In this document: positions 55,492-63,225 of the stretch, piece after piece | How positions within the stretch are numbered: position 1 is the first letter of the stretch | Layout: each line of letters begins with the position of its first letter | From: Maritalea myrionectae DSM 19524 | Lineage (GTDB): Bacteria; Pseudomonadota; Alphaproteobacteria; Rhizobiales; Devosiaceae | Length of the DNA: 64,000 nt | Assembly (NCBI RefSeq): GCF_000423365.1 | Contig: NZ_AUHV01000003.1 | Span: 806,001 to 870,000 of the forward strand | Direction: 5' to 3' | The notes under the pieces: model-generated | What the model saw: only the letters and a program-made list of their open reading frames with translations | Databases searched by the model: none | What the model was told of the DNA's origin: nothing | Position numbers and translations under genes: made by a program

Positions 55492-55525
55492 GGTAACCTC
55501 CAAAATGAAGTTACCGCGGGGTAAC
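55492..55525. promoter_or_regulatory. HxlR-type operator repeats
   Basis: GGTAAC occurs at 55492-55497 and 55520-55525, and GTTACC at 55510-55515. The latter two form a palindrome GTTACC-GCGG-GGTAAC, and the first pair is inverted around 12 bp. They lie between the divergent SnoaL-like and HxlR genes. Confidence 0.55.
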
Positions 55526-55613
55526 CTCACGCAGGCGCGCATGGCCCGGTTGCTTCCCCTTGTCGGTGAACAATTGCCAGTGCCACCCAGTTCGACAACA
55601 ATTTAGGCCGCTG

Positions 55614-55958
55614 ATGTCTCTCAAAGTTCGGAAAAATCACAGCCCACCACCGCCGGAAACCTGCGCACTCACCGATTGCCTTGCGCTTATATCGGGTGCA
55701 TGGGCGCCAAATGTCATTTGGCACCTGCGCGCGGGGCCAAGACGCTTCAATGAATTACGCATCGATATTCCGCCAGTTTCCGCAAAAGTGCTTTCGGCGC
55801 GTCTGAAAGAACTGACCGCCCGTGGCGTTGTTACACGTACCGTGCAAGCCACCTCTCCCCCTTCGGTGGAATATGAACTCACCTCTTTAGGCGCGGAGCT
55901 GGTGCCTGCCCTGGCGGCCATTGTTGAGGTCGGCCACAAATTGAAAACACAGACTTGA
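55614..55958 (+). CDS. HxlR-family transcriptional regulator
   Basis: Winged-helix regulator of 114 aa: LISGAWAPNVIWHLRAGPRRFNEL, the recognition segment VSAKVLSARLKEL, and a wing. Two Cys (17 and 22) sit just before the HTH, as in redox-sensing HxlR members such as YodB. ATG at 55614 gives the usual length; an upstream in-frame ATG at 55560 would add 18 unusual residues. GGTAAC operators lie upstream. A role in sensing electrophiles or quinones for the adjacent oxidoreductase and tautomerase is inference. Confidence 0.85.
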   Translation: MSLKVRKNHSPPPPETCALTDCLALISGAWAPNVIWHLRAGPRRFNELRIDIPPVSAKVLSARLKELTARGVVTRTVQATSPPSVEYELTSLGAELVPALAAIVEVGHKLKTQT

Positions 55959-56015
55959 TACTGCCATGTTTCATGCGCATCTTCACGGGGCAACAAATGC
56001 GCAAGGAGATGCGGC

Positions 56016-57017
56016 ATGAAGGCCTATATTTGCGAAAAGTACGGCTCAACAGATCAGCTGCACCTGCAAGACGCAGAAATGCCGTCGCCCAAGGCCGATG
56101 AAATTCTGGTCAAGGTCCATGCCACATCTTTAAATTCTTGGGATTGGGACAAACTGCGCGGCCATATCTTCACCCGTATCGAAAGTCCGGGCCGCCCGCA
56201 GGATCGCATTTTGGGCGGTGACGTGTCCGGTGTTGTTGCCGAGGTCGGCAGCGAAGTCACCCAATTTGCCGTGGGTGACCACGTTTTTGGCGACCTGTCA
56301 CAAAGCGGCTGGGGCGCCTTCGCCGAATATGCCACCGGAAAGGCAGCGTTTTTCGCAAAGATGCCGCCCGCCTTGAGCTTTGAAGAAGCCGCCACCTTGC
56401 CGCAAGCCGGTCTACTGGCGCTCCAATCCATCCGCGATGAAGGAAATGTCCAACCCTGCATGCACGTGTTGGTCAATGGCGGCGGCGGCGGCGCTGGCAT
56501 GTTTTGCATCCAGTTGGCCAAGCATTTTGGCGCAACTGTTCATGCGGTCGATAAGGCCGAAAAGCTGGACGCTATGCGCGCCTTCGGTGCCGATCATGTA
56601 TATGATTTTCGGGAAACAGACTTCACCAAACTCGAACAAAAATTTGATGTGGTGGTCGATGCGGTGGCCAATCGCGGGCCCAATGCCTGCTTTCGCGCCC
56701 TCAAATCGCACGGCAAATATGTTGTGATGGGCGGCACCAGTTTCAGCTTACTGCGCCTTTTTCTGGCCAGCCGCAGAAAGCGCGATGATGGCAAAAAGAT
56801 CAGCATCCTCATGTGGCAGGTCAATCCCGAGGATATGACAATTCTCGCTGAAATGGTTTGTGCCAAACAAATCAAATGTTTTATCGAGCACATATATCCG
56901 TTTGAGCAGCTCAGAGGGGCCATGGCCGCGCAAAGCAAACAGGCCGCGCAGGGCAAACATGTGGTGCATATTGAACCCGAACGTGACGGATCAATCCCCT
57001 ATCCTCAATCTAAATAG
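56016..57017 (+). CDS. zinc-independent MDR oxidoreductase (quinone-reductase-like)
   Basis: NADPH-dependent medium-chain reductase of 333 aa. It has the GroES-like N-terminal domain with GGDVSGVVAEVGSEVTQF, then the nucleotide-binding GGGGGAGMFCIQLAKHFGA. The catalytic-zinc Cys/His ligands are not in place, which is typical of quinone oxidoreductases. It is 57 bp downstream of hxlR. It resembles the 59241 gene (shared RETDFT segment), so the two may be paralogues. Confidence 0.88.
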   Translation: MKAYICEKYGSTDQLHLQDAEMPSPKADEILVKVHATSLNSWDWDKLRGHIFTRIESPGRPQDRILGGDVSGVVAEVGSEVTQFAVGDHVFGDLSQSGWGAFAEYATGKAAFFAKMPPALSFEEAATLPQAGLLALQSIRDEGNVQPCMHVLVNGGGGGAGMFCIQLAKHFGATVHAVDKAEKLDAMRAFGADHVYDFRETDFTKLEQKFDVVVDAVANRGPNACFRALKSHGKYVVMGGTSFSLLRLFLASRRKRDDGKKISILMWQVNPEDMTILAEMVCAKQIKCFIEHIYPFEQLRGAMAAQSKQAAQGKHVVHIEPERDGSIPYPQSK

Positions 57018-57076
57018 CTGAAATTTAAATGCTTTTTTGCCAGCCCAGCTGACAAGCGTCAAAAATTTATGCCTTT

Positions 57077-57121
57077 GTGTCAAAAATATTTGACACTATG
57101 AATGAAATACATTACATAGTG
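57077..57121 (+). promoter_or_regulatory. promoter with two nested inverted repeats (XRE-module operator)
   Basis: GTGTCAAA-AATA-TTTGACAC (57077-57096) and CACTATG-N14-CATAGTG (57094-57121) overlap a sigma-70-like promoter TTGACA (57090-57095), 17-nt spacer, TACATA (57113-57118). One repeat covers the -35 and the other reaches past the -10. Repression by the module's own XRE protein is the simplest reading. Confidence 0.65.
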
Positions 57122-57172
57122 GACAACAAACACGACACCAAGTCATATATTTCTGACGCAAAGGACAGCAAA

Positions 57173-57619
57173 ATGTCTTATCATGAACGCAACATCGTCA
57201 CCTATCTAATCTCCGGCATCATTGTGATGACCATCTATAGTTTTTATATGCTCGACCTCTACCAAGCCGGGCTGCTGGATGGACCGGATGCTGGCATTGA
57301 ACTGGGATGGAGCGCCCTCAAACTGATCGGCGGGTCCATCATTGTAACCGTCGTCATTTCTGTGCTGGTGAGCATCGCGAATGCCATCATCACCAAAGAA
57401 AGCGATTTCGACAAAGCGGACGAGCGCGACAAACTGATTGATCTGGTCGGCATGAAAGTGGGTTTCATTACCTTTTCGATCTTTTTTGTCACCGGCATGA
57501 TCTGGCTCGCACTGGGCGCGCCCATGCAATACATCCTGCTGGGCAGCATCTACGCCATGTTTTTTGCCAGCCTCATTGAAGGCGCCACCCGCCTGGTGCT
57601 TTATCGCCGGGGGTTTTAA
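57173..57619 (+). CDS. four-helix membrane protein paired with an XRE regulator
   Basis: Integral membrane protein of 148 aa with four helices (about 10-32, 44-67, 93-115, 117-140). A charged loop (KESDFDKADERDKLIDLVG) lies between helices 2 and 3. The charged E-R-D-x-L segment recalls small DUF2178-type membrane proteins that pair with YozG-like regulators, a resemblance only. ATG at 57173 has AAGGA upstream. It is 2 bp before the XRE gene and behind a nested operator. Confidence 0.75.
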   Translation: MSYHERNIVTYLISGIIVMTIYSFYMLDLYQAGLLDGPDAGIELGWSALKLIGGSIIVTVVISVLVSIANAIITKESDFDKADERDKLIDLVGMKVGFITFSIFFVTGMIWLALGAPMQYILLGSIYAMFFASLIEGATRLVLYRRGF

Positions 57620-57621
57620 TC

Positions 57622-57858
57622 ATGGCTAAAAAAACCAACAAAGGTCAGCTCACCAACAATATCAGGCGCTTGCGCTTTGATCATGATGAGATGAGCCAGA
57701 AGGCTCTGGCCGAGAAGGTCGGTGTCTCCCGCCAAACCATCGTGGCAATCGAGGCGGCCAAATATTCCCCTTCGCTCGAACTGGCGTTCCAAATTGCCCA
57801 TGCTTTTGAAACGCCAATAGAAGAGGTGTTTGGCTACATACCGCCACCACCCGAATAG
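57622..57858 (+). CDS. XRE-family (Cro/CI-like) transcriptional regulator
   Basis: DNA-binding protein of 78 aa, almost entirely an HTH_3 domain: IRRLRFDHDEMSQKALAEKVGVSRQTIVAIEAAKYSPSLELAFQIAHAF in two blocks. Small regulators of this type (YozG-like) usually control their own membrane-protein partner. It is the second gene of the module at 57173; no ligand domain is present. Confidence 0.9.
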   Translation: MAKKTNKGQLTNNIRRLRFDHDEMSQKALAEKVGVSRQTIVAIEAAKYSPSLELAFQIAHAFETPIEEVFGYIPPPPE

Positions 57859-57950
57859 AAATTCCTTTCGGTGCGGGCAACCGCACCACCCCAACAGCTT
57901 AATCCCATTTGAATTCACTTGATGCCCTCAAGATTGAAAGCGATATTCCT

Positions 57951-58631
57951 ATGTCCAAAATTCAAACGAAGCCGAGAATATCAAATTGGCGCTTACCGCT
58001 ATTTCTATTCATATTCGGCCTCGTCAACATTGCGTTTGGCACCATCCAGCTCAGCTCCATCGCCATCGGCCCTGCCGCTGACGGGGCACTCAACGAGATG
58101 ACTTCGCCACAATATTTCATCACCCCAGTACCGGTGATCTTTCACATTGTGTGCGGCATCTTTTTCAACGTGCTTGCGCCGCTGCAATTCGTGCCCGCCC
58201 TGCGCAAACGAGCCCCAAAGTTTCACCGTTGGTCCGGCCGTCTATTGCTCATTACCGGGTTGGGCGCCGCTGCCAGTGGCATGTATATGAACCAGTTTTT
58301 CCCCGCCTTCGGCACAGGCTGGAAATACGCTGCAGTACTCATCTTTTCGTTCGGCATGATCGCTTCACTATTGCTTGGCCTGCGAGCCATCCTCAATCGT
58401 GACGTGAAATGCCACAATGAATGGATGATGCGCGCGGTGATGATCAGCCTTGGCCCCGCCACCCAGCGTTTATTGATCCTGCCGATTTATTTCGCCACAG
58501 GACAAATGAGTATTTTGATGATCGAAATCGTCATGTGGGCCGGGTTTTTGATCAACATCGCCGTGGGCGAAATGATCCTGCGCAGCCACTACACACCAAG
58601 AAAGGCGCTCCGTCATGCCGCAGCAGAGTAG
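57951..58631 (+). CDS. DUF2306-like membrane protein
   Basis: Integral membrane protein of 226 aa with about six helices. The segment KFHRWSGRLLLITGLGAAASGMYM, a conserved His-Trp-Gly-Arg pattern, and CHNEWMMRAVMISLGPATQRLL match DUF2306. Conserved His residues could bind a cofactor such as haem, but this is not shown. ATG at 57951 is taken; a longer frame from a TTG at 57909 is possible. It overlaps the methyltransferase gene by 17 bp. Confidence 0.78.
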   Translation: MSKIQTKPRISNWRLPLFLFIFGLVNIAFGTIQLSSIAIGPAADGALNEMTSPQYFITPVPVIFHIVCGIFFNVLAPLQFVPALRKRAPKFHRWSGRLLLITGLGAAASGMYMNQFFPAFGTGWKYAAVLIFSFGMIASLLLGLRAILNRDVKCHNEWMMRAVMISLGPATQRLLILPIYFATGQMSILMIEIVMWAGFLINIAVGEMILRSHYTPRKALRHAAAE

Positions 58632-59244
58632 TTTTTGGAACAAGCAAGCAACCCGTTATGACGCTGCAATCTCAGATCATGATGCACAATATGCAACGCG
58701 GCTGAACCAGCTCAGACAATTGATAAAACCGACCGATGTTGTTTTGGACTTTGGCTGCGCTTCAGGCGAGATTGCCCTTGATCTGGCCCCCCACGTCAAA
58801 TCAATCGAAGGCATCGATCCCGCAAATGCCATGATCGAACTTGCCTACAACAAAGCCGCAAAACGCGACATCAAAAATGCAAGTTTTCTCACCGCGGACA
58901 TTTTCGACCCCCGCTTGGAGCCAGAAAGCTATGATGCAATTTTGGCATTCAACGTCATGCATTTGGTCAAAGACCATCATGAGGTCATCCACCGGGCGAA
59001 AGCATTGCTGAAACCCGGCGGCATGTTGTTTGTCGAAACCCCATGCCTTGGCGAGTTCACCTGGTGGAAGCGCCAAATCATTTTAGCCGCCAGCGCATTG
59101 CGCCTCGCGCCCTTTATCCATGTTTACAAGTTTGGCGAACCTGAAGCCGAACTCAAAGCACATGATTTTCACATCCTTGGTGCACGGAATGCACCTGACC
59201 AAGATTGCCGCGCATCCATCGCGGCACAAAAACCAACAGAATGA
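58615..59244 (+). CDS. class I SAM-dependent methyltransferase
   Basis: Protein of 209 aa with SAM motif I VVLDFGCASGEIALDL, motif II IEGIDPANAMIELA and the post-motif LKPGGMLFVETP. It is UbiE/Methyltransf_11-like, with a hydrophobic C-terminal segment that may contact a membrane. The substrate is unknown. It overlaps the DUF2306 gene upstream and the next gene at ATGA, so translation is coupled. Confidence 0.87.
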   Translation: MPQQSSFWNKQATRYDAAISDHDAQYATRLNQLRQLIKPTDVVLDFGCASGEIALDLAPHVKSIEGIDPANAMIELAYNKAAKRDIKNASFLTADIFDPRLEPESYDAILAFNVMHLVKDHHEVIHRAKALLKPGGMLFVETPCLGEFTWWKRQIILAASALRLAPFIHVYKFGEPEAELKAHDFHILGARNAPDQDCRASIAAQKPTE

Positions 59245-60257
59245 GCCATCAAATGACAAATGAAACAATGAAAGCCCTCTATCAAGAAAGCTTCGGTGGC
59301 CCCGAAGTGCTCGAAATTCGCGAGGTGCCAAAACCGAAACCAGCAGACAATGAAATTTTGATCAAGGTCGAAGCTGCCCATATGGGCAATGGCGACCAGA
59401 TTGCGCGCACGGGCAATTCGCCTTGGCCCTTAATGAAGATCCCAGCAAAAATCATCATGGGCTTTTTCAAACCGAGGATCAAAATTCCCGGCGGCGAGTT
59501 CGCTGGGATCGTTGAACGCGTCGGGCAAAAAGTGACCCAATATAAAGTTGGCGACCGCGTCTTTGGCTTTACAGACATGCAATTTGGCGCGCACGCTCAA
59601 TTTGTCACCTTGCCGGAAAAAGCGCCGATTACCCTTCTGCCCGATGGCGTATCTTTTGACGCGGGCGCCGCCATTGGCGGCTCCAACGCGCAAACCGCGA
59701 TGCACTTCATCAATGTCGCTAACATACAAAAGGGTGAACAGGTGCTGATCAATGGCGCTTCAGGCGGCATTGGGCGGGTTGCGACCCAACTCGCCAAAGC
59801 CAAAGGCGCGACGGTGACTGGCACCTGTTCCGCACAAAACAAAGAATTGGTTCTGGCCCTCGGCGCAGATGAAGCAATCGATTATCGCGAAACCGACTTC
59901 ACCACGCAGGGCAAAAAATATGATGTGATCATCGACTGCGCAGGGTTTTTACCATGGCGCAAGGTTGAACCTGTTTTGACAGCAAAGGGTCGGCATTTGC
60001 TCGCCATGTTTGGCTTTTCGCATCTGTGGAAACAGCGTCAAACCAAAGGCAAAGGCGGCAAACAGCAATTGTGTGTGCTCGCGCCATCATCGCCCGACAA
60101 GCTTGAAGAAATTGCCAATCGCTTGGCTGACGGCTCCCTTAAGCCAATCATTTCTCATCGCTTTCCGATGAACAAGGCCATCGATGCGGCCTGGGCATAT
60201 GAAAACAAAACCCGGGAAGGCTGTATCATCTTCCACCCGCAAGAATGGAACGCTTGA
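59241..60257 (+). CDS. zinc-independent MDR oxidoreductase
   Basis: NAD(P)-dependent reductase of 338 aa. Seen: GroES-like domain GGEFAGIVERVGQKVTQYKVGDRV, nucleotide site INGASGGIGRVATQLAKAKGA, and YRETDFT as in the 56016 protein. The catalytic-zinc ligands are absent. ATG at 59241 overlaps the methyltransferase stop as ATGA; a longer frame from 59205 would overlap it fully. Its linkage to a methyltransferase and two membrane proteins suggests a common pathway, unknown. Confidence 0.87.
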   Translation: MSHQMTNETMKALYQESFGGPEVLEIREVPKPKPADNEILIKVEAAHMGNGDQIARTGNSPWPLMKIPAKIIMGFFKPRIKIPGGEFAGIVERVGQKVTQYKVGDRVFGFTDMQFGAHAQFVTLPEKAPITLLPDGVSFDAGAAIGGSNAQTAMHFINVANIQKGEQVLINGASGGIGRVATQLAKAKGATVTGTCSAQNKELVLALGADEAIDYRETDFTTQGKKYDVIIDCAGFLPWRKVEPVLTAKGRHLLAMFGFSHLWKQRQTKGKGGKQQLCVLAPSSPDKLEEIANRLADGSLKPIISHRFPMNKAIDAAWAYENKTREGCIIFHPQEWNA

Positions 60258-60371
60258 TGCAAATACAATGCCTCATTTCAATCCTAACCACCTCTTTTCA
60301 AGCCCACATGCTTTTGTGGGATCAACTCAATCGGCTGAACAACGCCATCGTGACTTTGTCTGGAGAATAAA

Positions 60372-61100
60372 ATGTCTGCTCAATATCACACCAATCCACG
60401 CAAGCTGACCATACTGGCCGCCATTTGCTATCTCATTTTGTTAGTCGCCGGGCCAATTGGCCTCATGTATATGCCCGAACAAATTGTGGTGGCGGGCGAT
60501 GCAACCCAAACCGCACAAAATCTGCGCAGCAATATGGGCGTCTTCCATGCTGGGCTTTTGGCGCAGATCACGATTGTCATCACTGAGGTCATTTTGACCG
60601 CATTGCTTTACGTTCTGCTCAATCCAACCAGCCAAACCACCGCCCTTATGGCAGCATTCGCGCGCTTGGTGATGACGGTGGTGATGGCGATCAATGTGAT
60701 GACTTTATTGATGATGGCACATGCCGCCAGTGGCGCGAGCTACCTATCGGCGTTTACGCCTGAGCAATTGGATGGTTTGGTGCTGTTCTTCTTCGAGTTC
60801 CACAACACTGGCACCATCGCATGGCAATTGCTGTTCGCCGTCCACATGCTTTTGCTTGGCATGTTGGTTCTTCGCTCGGGCTATTTACCGCGCTTTCTTG
60901 GCCTCGCCCTCATCATCGGCGCACCAAGCTACGCCCTCGATAGCTTTGGCCAGATCTTCGGGCTGATGGATTTATCCGCCTATGCTTTAGCCACCAATGT
61001 ACTGCTCGGCGCTTCAGCAATTGGCGAAGTTGGCCTGGCGATCTGGTTCGGGTTTAAAGGCGTCAACAAAGACAAATGGCAACAGCAATTGAGCCGCTAA
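60372..61100 (+). CDS. DUF4386-like membrane protein
   Basis: Integral membrane protein of 242 aa with about six to seven helices. Family-like features: N-terminal KLTILAAICYLILLVAGPIG, and late GYLPRFLGLALIIGAPSYALDSFG. Function is unknown. It follows the oxidoreductase by 114 bp and precedes a hairpin; last gene of the accessory block. Confidence 0.8.
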   Translation: MSAQYHTNPRKLTILAAICYLILLVAGPIGLMYMPEQIVVAGDATQTAQNLRSNMGVFHAGLLAQITIVITEVILTALLYVLLNPTSQTTALMAAFARLVMTVVMAINVMTLLMMAHAASGASYLSAFTPEQLDGLVLFFFEFHNTGTIAWQLLFAVHMLLLGMLVLRSGYLPRFLGLALIIGAPSYALDSFGQIFGLMDLSAYALATNVLLGASAIGEVGLAIWFGFKGVNKDKWQQQLSR

Positions 61101-61115
61101 GCCAAACCGAAAAAT

Positions 61116-61139
61116 GAGGGGTGGTTTTCAGCACCCCTC
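61116..61139 (+). terminator. hairpin after the DUF4386 gene
   Basis: Arms GAGGGGTG and CACCCCTC with an 8-nt loop. There is no U-tract on the plus strand; the minus-strand reading would have ATTTTT. It is a probable end of the accessory transcript. The rest of the gap to fba (61140-61359) shows no gene; it should hold the fba promoter. Confidence 0.5.
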
Positions 61140-61359
61140 CAAGCCAATTCAAGTGCCCGCCCGCGCTGGCCGCGCCACAACATGGCTATACACAAATATG
61201 GTTACCGCCCGAGCAGCGCGAAAAATCTCATAAAAACAAGGCATAAGCGGTAAAAAATCATACCAAATTGATACCACCCTCACCGAAAAGTCTATATCGA
61301 CTTTGCGGCCAATAAACGCCAGAACGCGGATAAGAATTGTCCAATTCAGGAGAGACTTA

Positions 61360-62427
61360 ATGGCCCGCATCACATTGCGCCAATTGCTCGATCACGCTGC
61401 AGAACATGATTATGGTGTGCCCGCGTTCAACATCAACAATATGGAACAGGCACTGGCCATTGCCGAAGCGGCGGATAAAACAGATTCTCCTGTCATCATT
61501 CAGGCCTCGCGCGGCGCACGCTCTTACGCACACGACGTGATGTTGAAGCGGATGATGGACGCAATCATCGAGATCTATCCACACATTCCAGTTTGCATCC
61601 ACCTTGACCACGGCAATGGTCCCGCCACGTGCATGACAGCCATCCAGGCCGGGTTCACCTCGGTTATGATGGACGGGTCGTTGGAAGAAGATGGCAAAAC
61701 ACCTGCTGACTGGGACTATAATGTTGGCGTCACCAAAACCGTAACCGACATGTCGCATCTCGGCGGCATTTCTGTTGAAGGCGAATTGGGCGTTTTGGGC
61801 AGCCTTGAAACAGGCGAAGGCGACAAGGAAGACGGCCACGGCGCCGAGGGCAAATTGTCCACCGAACAGCTTTTGACTGACCCGGAAGAAGCGGTGAAAT
61901 TTGTAAAGGAAACCAAAGTTGATGCCTTGGCCATCGCCATGGGCACCTCGCACGGCGCCTATAAGTTCACCCGCCAGCCGGACGGTGAAATCCTGGCCAT
62001 GCACGTGATTGAAGAAATTCACCGCCGCCTGCCAGACACGCATCTGGTGATGCATGGCTCTTCCTCCGTGCCGCAAGATTTGCAGGACATCATCAACCAA
62101 TATGGCGGCGAAATGCCCCAAACTTGGGGCGTGCCTGTTGAAGAAATTCAGCGCGGCATTAAAAACGGTGTGCGCAAAATCAATATCGACACCGACAATC
62201 GCATGGCCATGACCGGGCAGATCCGCCGCATCTTGTCAGAACATCCGGGTGAATTTGACCCGCGCAAATATTTGAAGCCTGCTCGTGAAGCCATGACCAA
62301 ATTGTGCATTGAGCGCCTTGAGCAATTCAACACCGCCGGGCACGCTGGCAAAATCGGAAGAATTATACCTTTGGCCGACATGGCCAACCGTTATGCAGAT
62401 GGTCAGTTGGATCCGCAGATCAGCTAG
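61360..62427 (+). CDS. fba: class II fructose-bisphosphate aldolase
   Basis: Metal-dependent aldolase of 355 aa cleaving or forming fructose-1,6-bisphosphate. Seen: [27 protein letters not shown] with zinc-binding His, GSLEEDG, the loop [18 protein letters not shown], and [14 protein letters not shown]. The class II long (Calvin-cycle) type fits its tkt-gap-pgk relatives. ATG at 61360 ([10 protein letters not shown]) follows AGGAGAG; an in-frame ATG at 61303 is rejected. Confidence 0.96.
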   Translation: MARITLRQLLDHAAEHDYGVPAFNINNMEQALAIAEAADKTDSPVIIQASRGARSYAHDVMLKRMMDAIIEIYPHIPVCIHLDHGNGPATCMTAIQAGFTSVMMDGSLEEDGKTPADWDYNVGVTKTVTDMSHLGGISVEGELGVLGSLETGEGDKEDGHGAEGKLSTEQLLTDPEEAVKFVKETKVDALAIAMGTSHGAYKFTRQPDGEILAMHVIEEIHRRLPDTHLVMHGSSSVPQDLQDIINQYGGEMPQTWGVPVEEIQRGIKNGVRKINIDTDNRMAMTGQIRRILSEHPGEFDPRKYLKPAREAMTKLCIERLEQFNTAGHAGKIGRIIPLADMANRYADGQLDPQIS

Positions 62428-62489
62428 GCGTTTAGGGACAGCCTAGCCAGATTCGCGCACGACAGGGGCCATTTGGCCATCTGCTTTTG

Positions 62490-62523
62490 AACCCCCGCTT
62501 TTCATCGAGCGGGGGTTTTTTCT
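62490..62523 (+). terminator. rho-independent terminator of fba
   Basis: Stem AACCCCCGCT/AGCGGGGGTT with an 8-nt loop, followed by T-rich TTTTCTTT. It lies 62 bp after the fba stop. Confidence 0.9.
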
Positions 62524-62634
62524 TTGCCGCGAAATGGATAGGGTTGAAATTCATTGATAAAATTCAATTTTCTGCCCAAATTGCAGGTCAACTAATTCAA
62601 GCCACCTCAAAGGGAAAAGAAAGCTACGCCCATT

Positions 62635-63225
62635 ATGCAGATCTACCTCATTGTTCCCCCCAACACGGACAAAGCCACACACGAGACCAGCCTTGAGCTG
62701 GTGCAGAGCGGCCTTGTGGCGGCCATGCTGATCCAGCGGGGCACATTGGCTGATGATGAATATCGCAAATGGGCAAAAAGCCTGATCGCACCTGCGCAGC
62801 AGCATGGTGTTGCCGCGCTTTTGGACAATATGCCAGAGGCTGTGCAAAGCCTCAAAGCGGATGGCGCACACCTGACCCAAGGGGCGAAAGAAACAGGCGC
62901 GTGGAGCAAAAAGCTAAAGCCCGACGCGATTGTAGGGGCGGGCGAAATCTTCTCCCGTCATGATGCCATGACCAATGGCGAGCAAAATGTCGATTACATC
63001 TTTTTCGGCCATCTTGACCCCAGCAAAAACATTGATGATGAAGAAACCGCCGAAATGGCCAATTGGTGGGCAGAAACCTTTGAGGTGCCAACCGTGGGCT
63101 TTGTGACCAGCCTTGAACTGTTGAGCAGGCAGGTTGAGTTTTGTGCGGTGCGGGAACGAGTGTACGAGGCCGATGATCCATTGGCGGCCCTCAAACAAAT
63201 CCACAATAGCGTGAATTCAAAATGA
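62635..63225 (+). CDS. thiamine-phosphate-synthase-like protein (TenI/ThiE family)
   Basis: Protein of 196 aa with the TIM-barrel pattern of ThiE/TenI: IYLIVPP at the N-terminus, a GVAALLDN strand, ADGAHLTQ where catalytic ThiE has the conserved HLGQ, and VGAGEIFSRHDAM in place of the usual S-x-H region. The altered motifs suggest a TenI-like or non-catalytic role rather than true thiamine-phosphate synthase. Such a gene commonly follows fba in rhizobia. It overlaps the SEL1 gene at ATGA. Confidence 0.75.
   Translation: MQIYLIVPPNTDKATHETSLELVQSGLVAAMLIQRGTLADDEYRKWAKSLIAPAQQHGVAALLDNMPEAVQSLKADGAHLTQGAKETGAWSKKLKPDAIVGAGEIFSRHDAMTNGEQNVDYIFFGHLDPSKNIDDEETAEMANWWAETFEVPTVGFVTSLELLSRQVEFCAVRERVYEADDPLAALKQIHNSVNSK

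Noticed and set aside
57077-57172. Extended N-terminus of the membrane protein starting at 57077
   Set aside because: It would begin inside the promoter and its inverted repeats, and the ATG at 57173 has AAGGA directly upstream.
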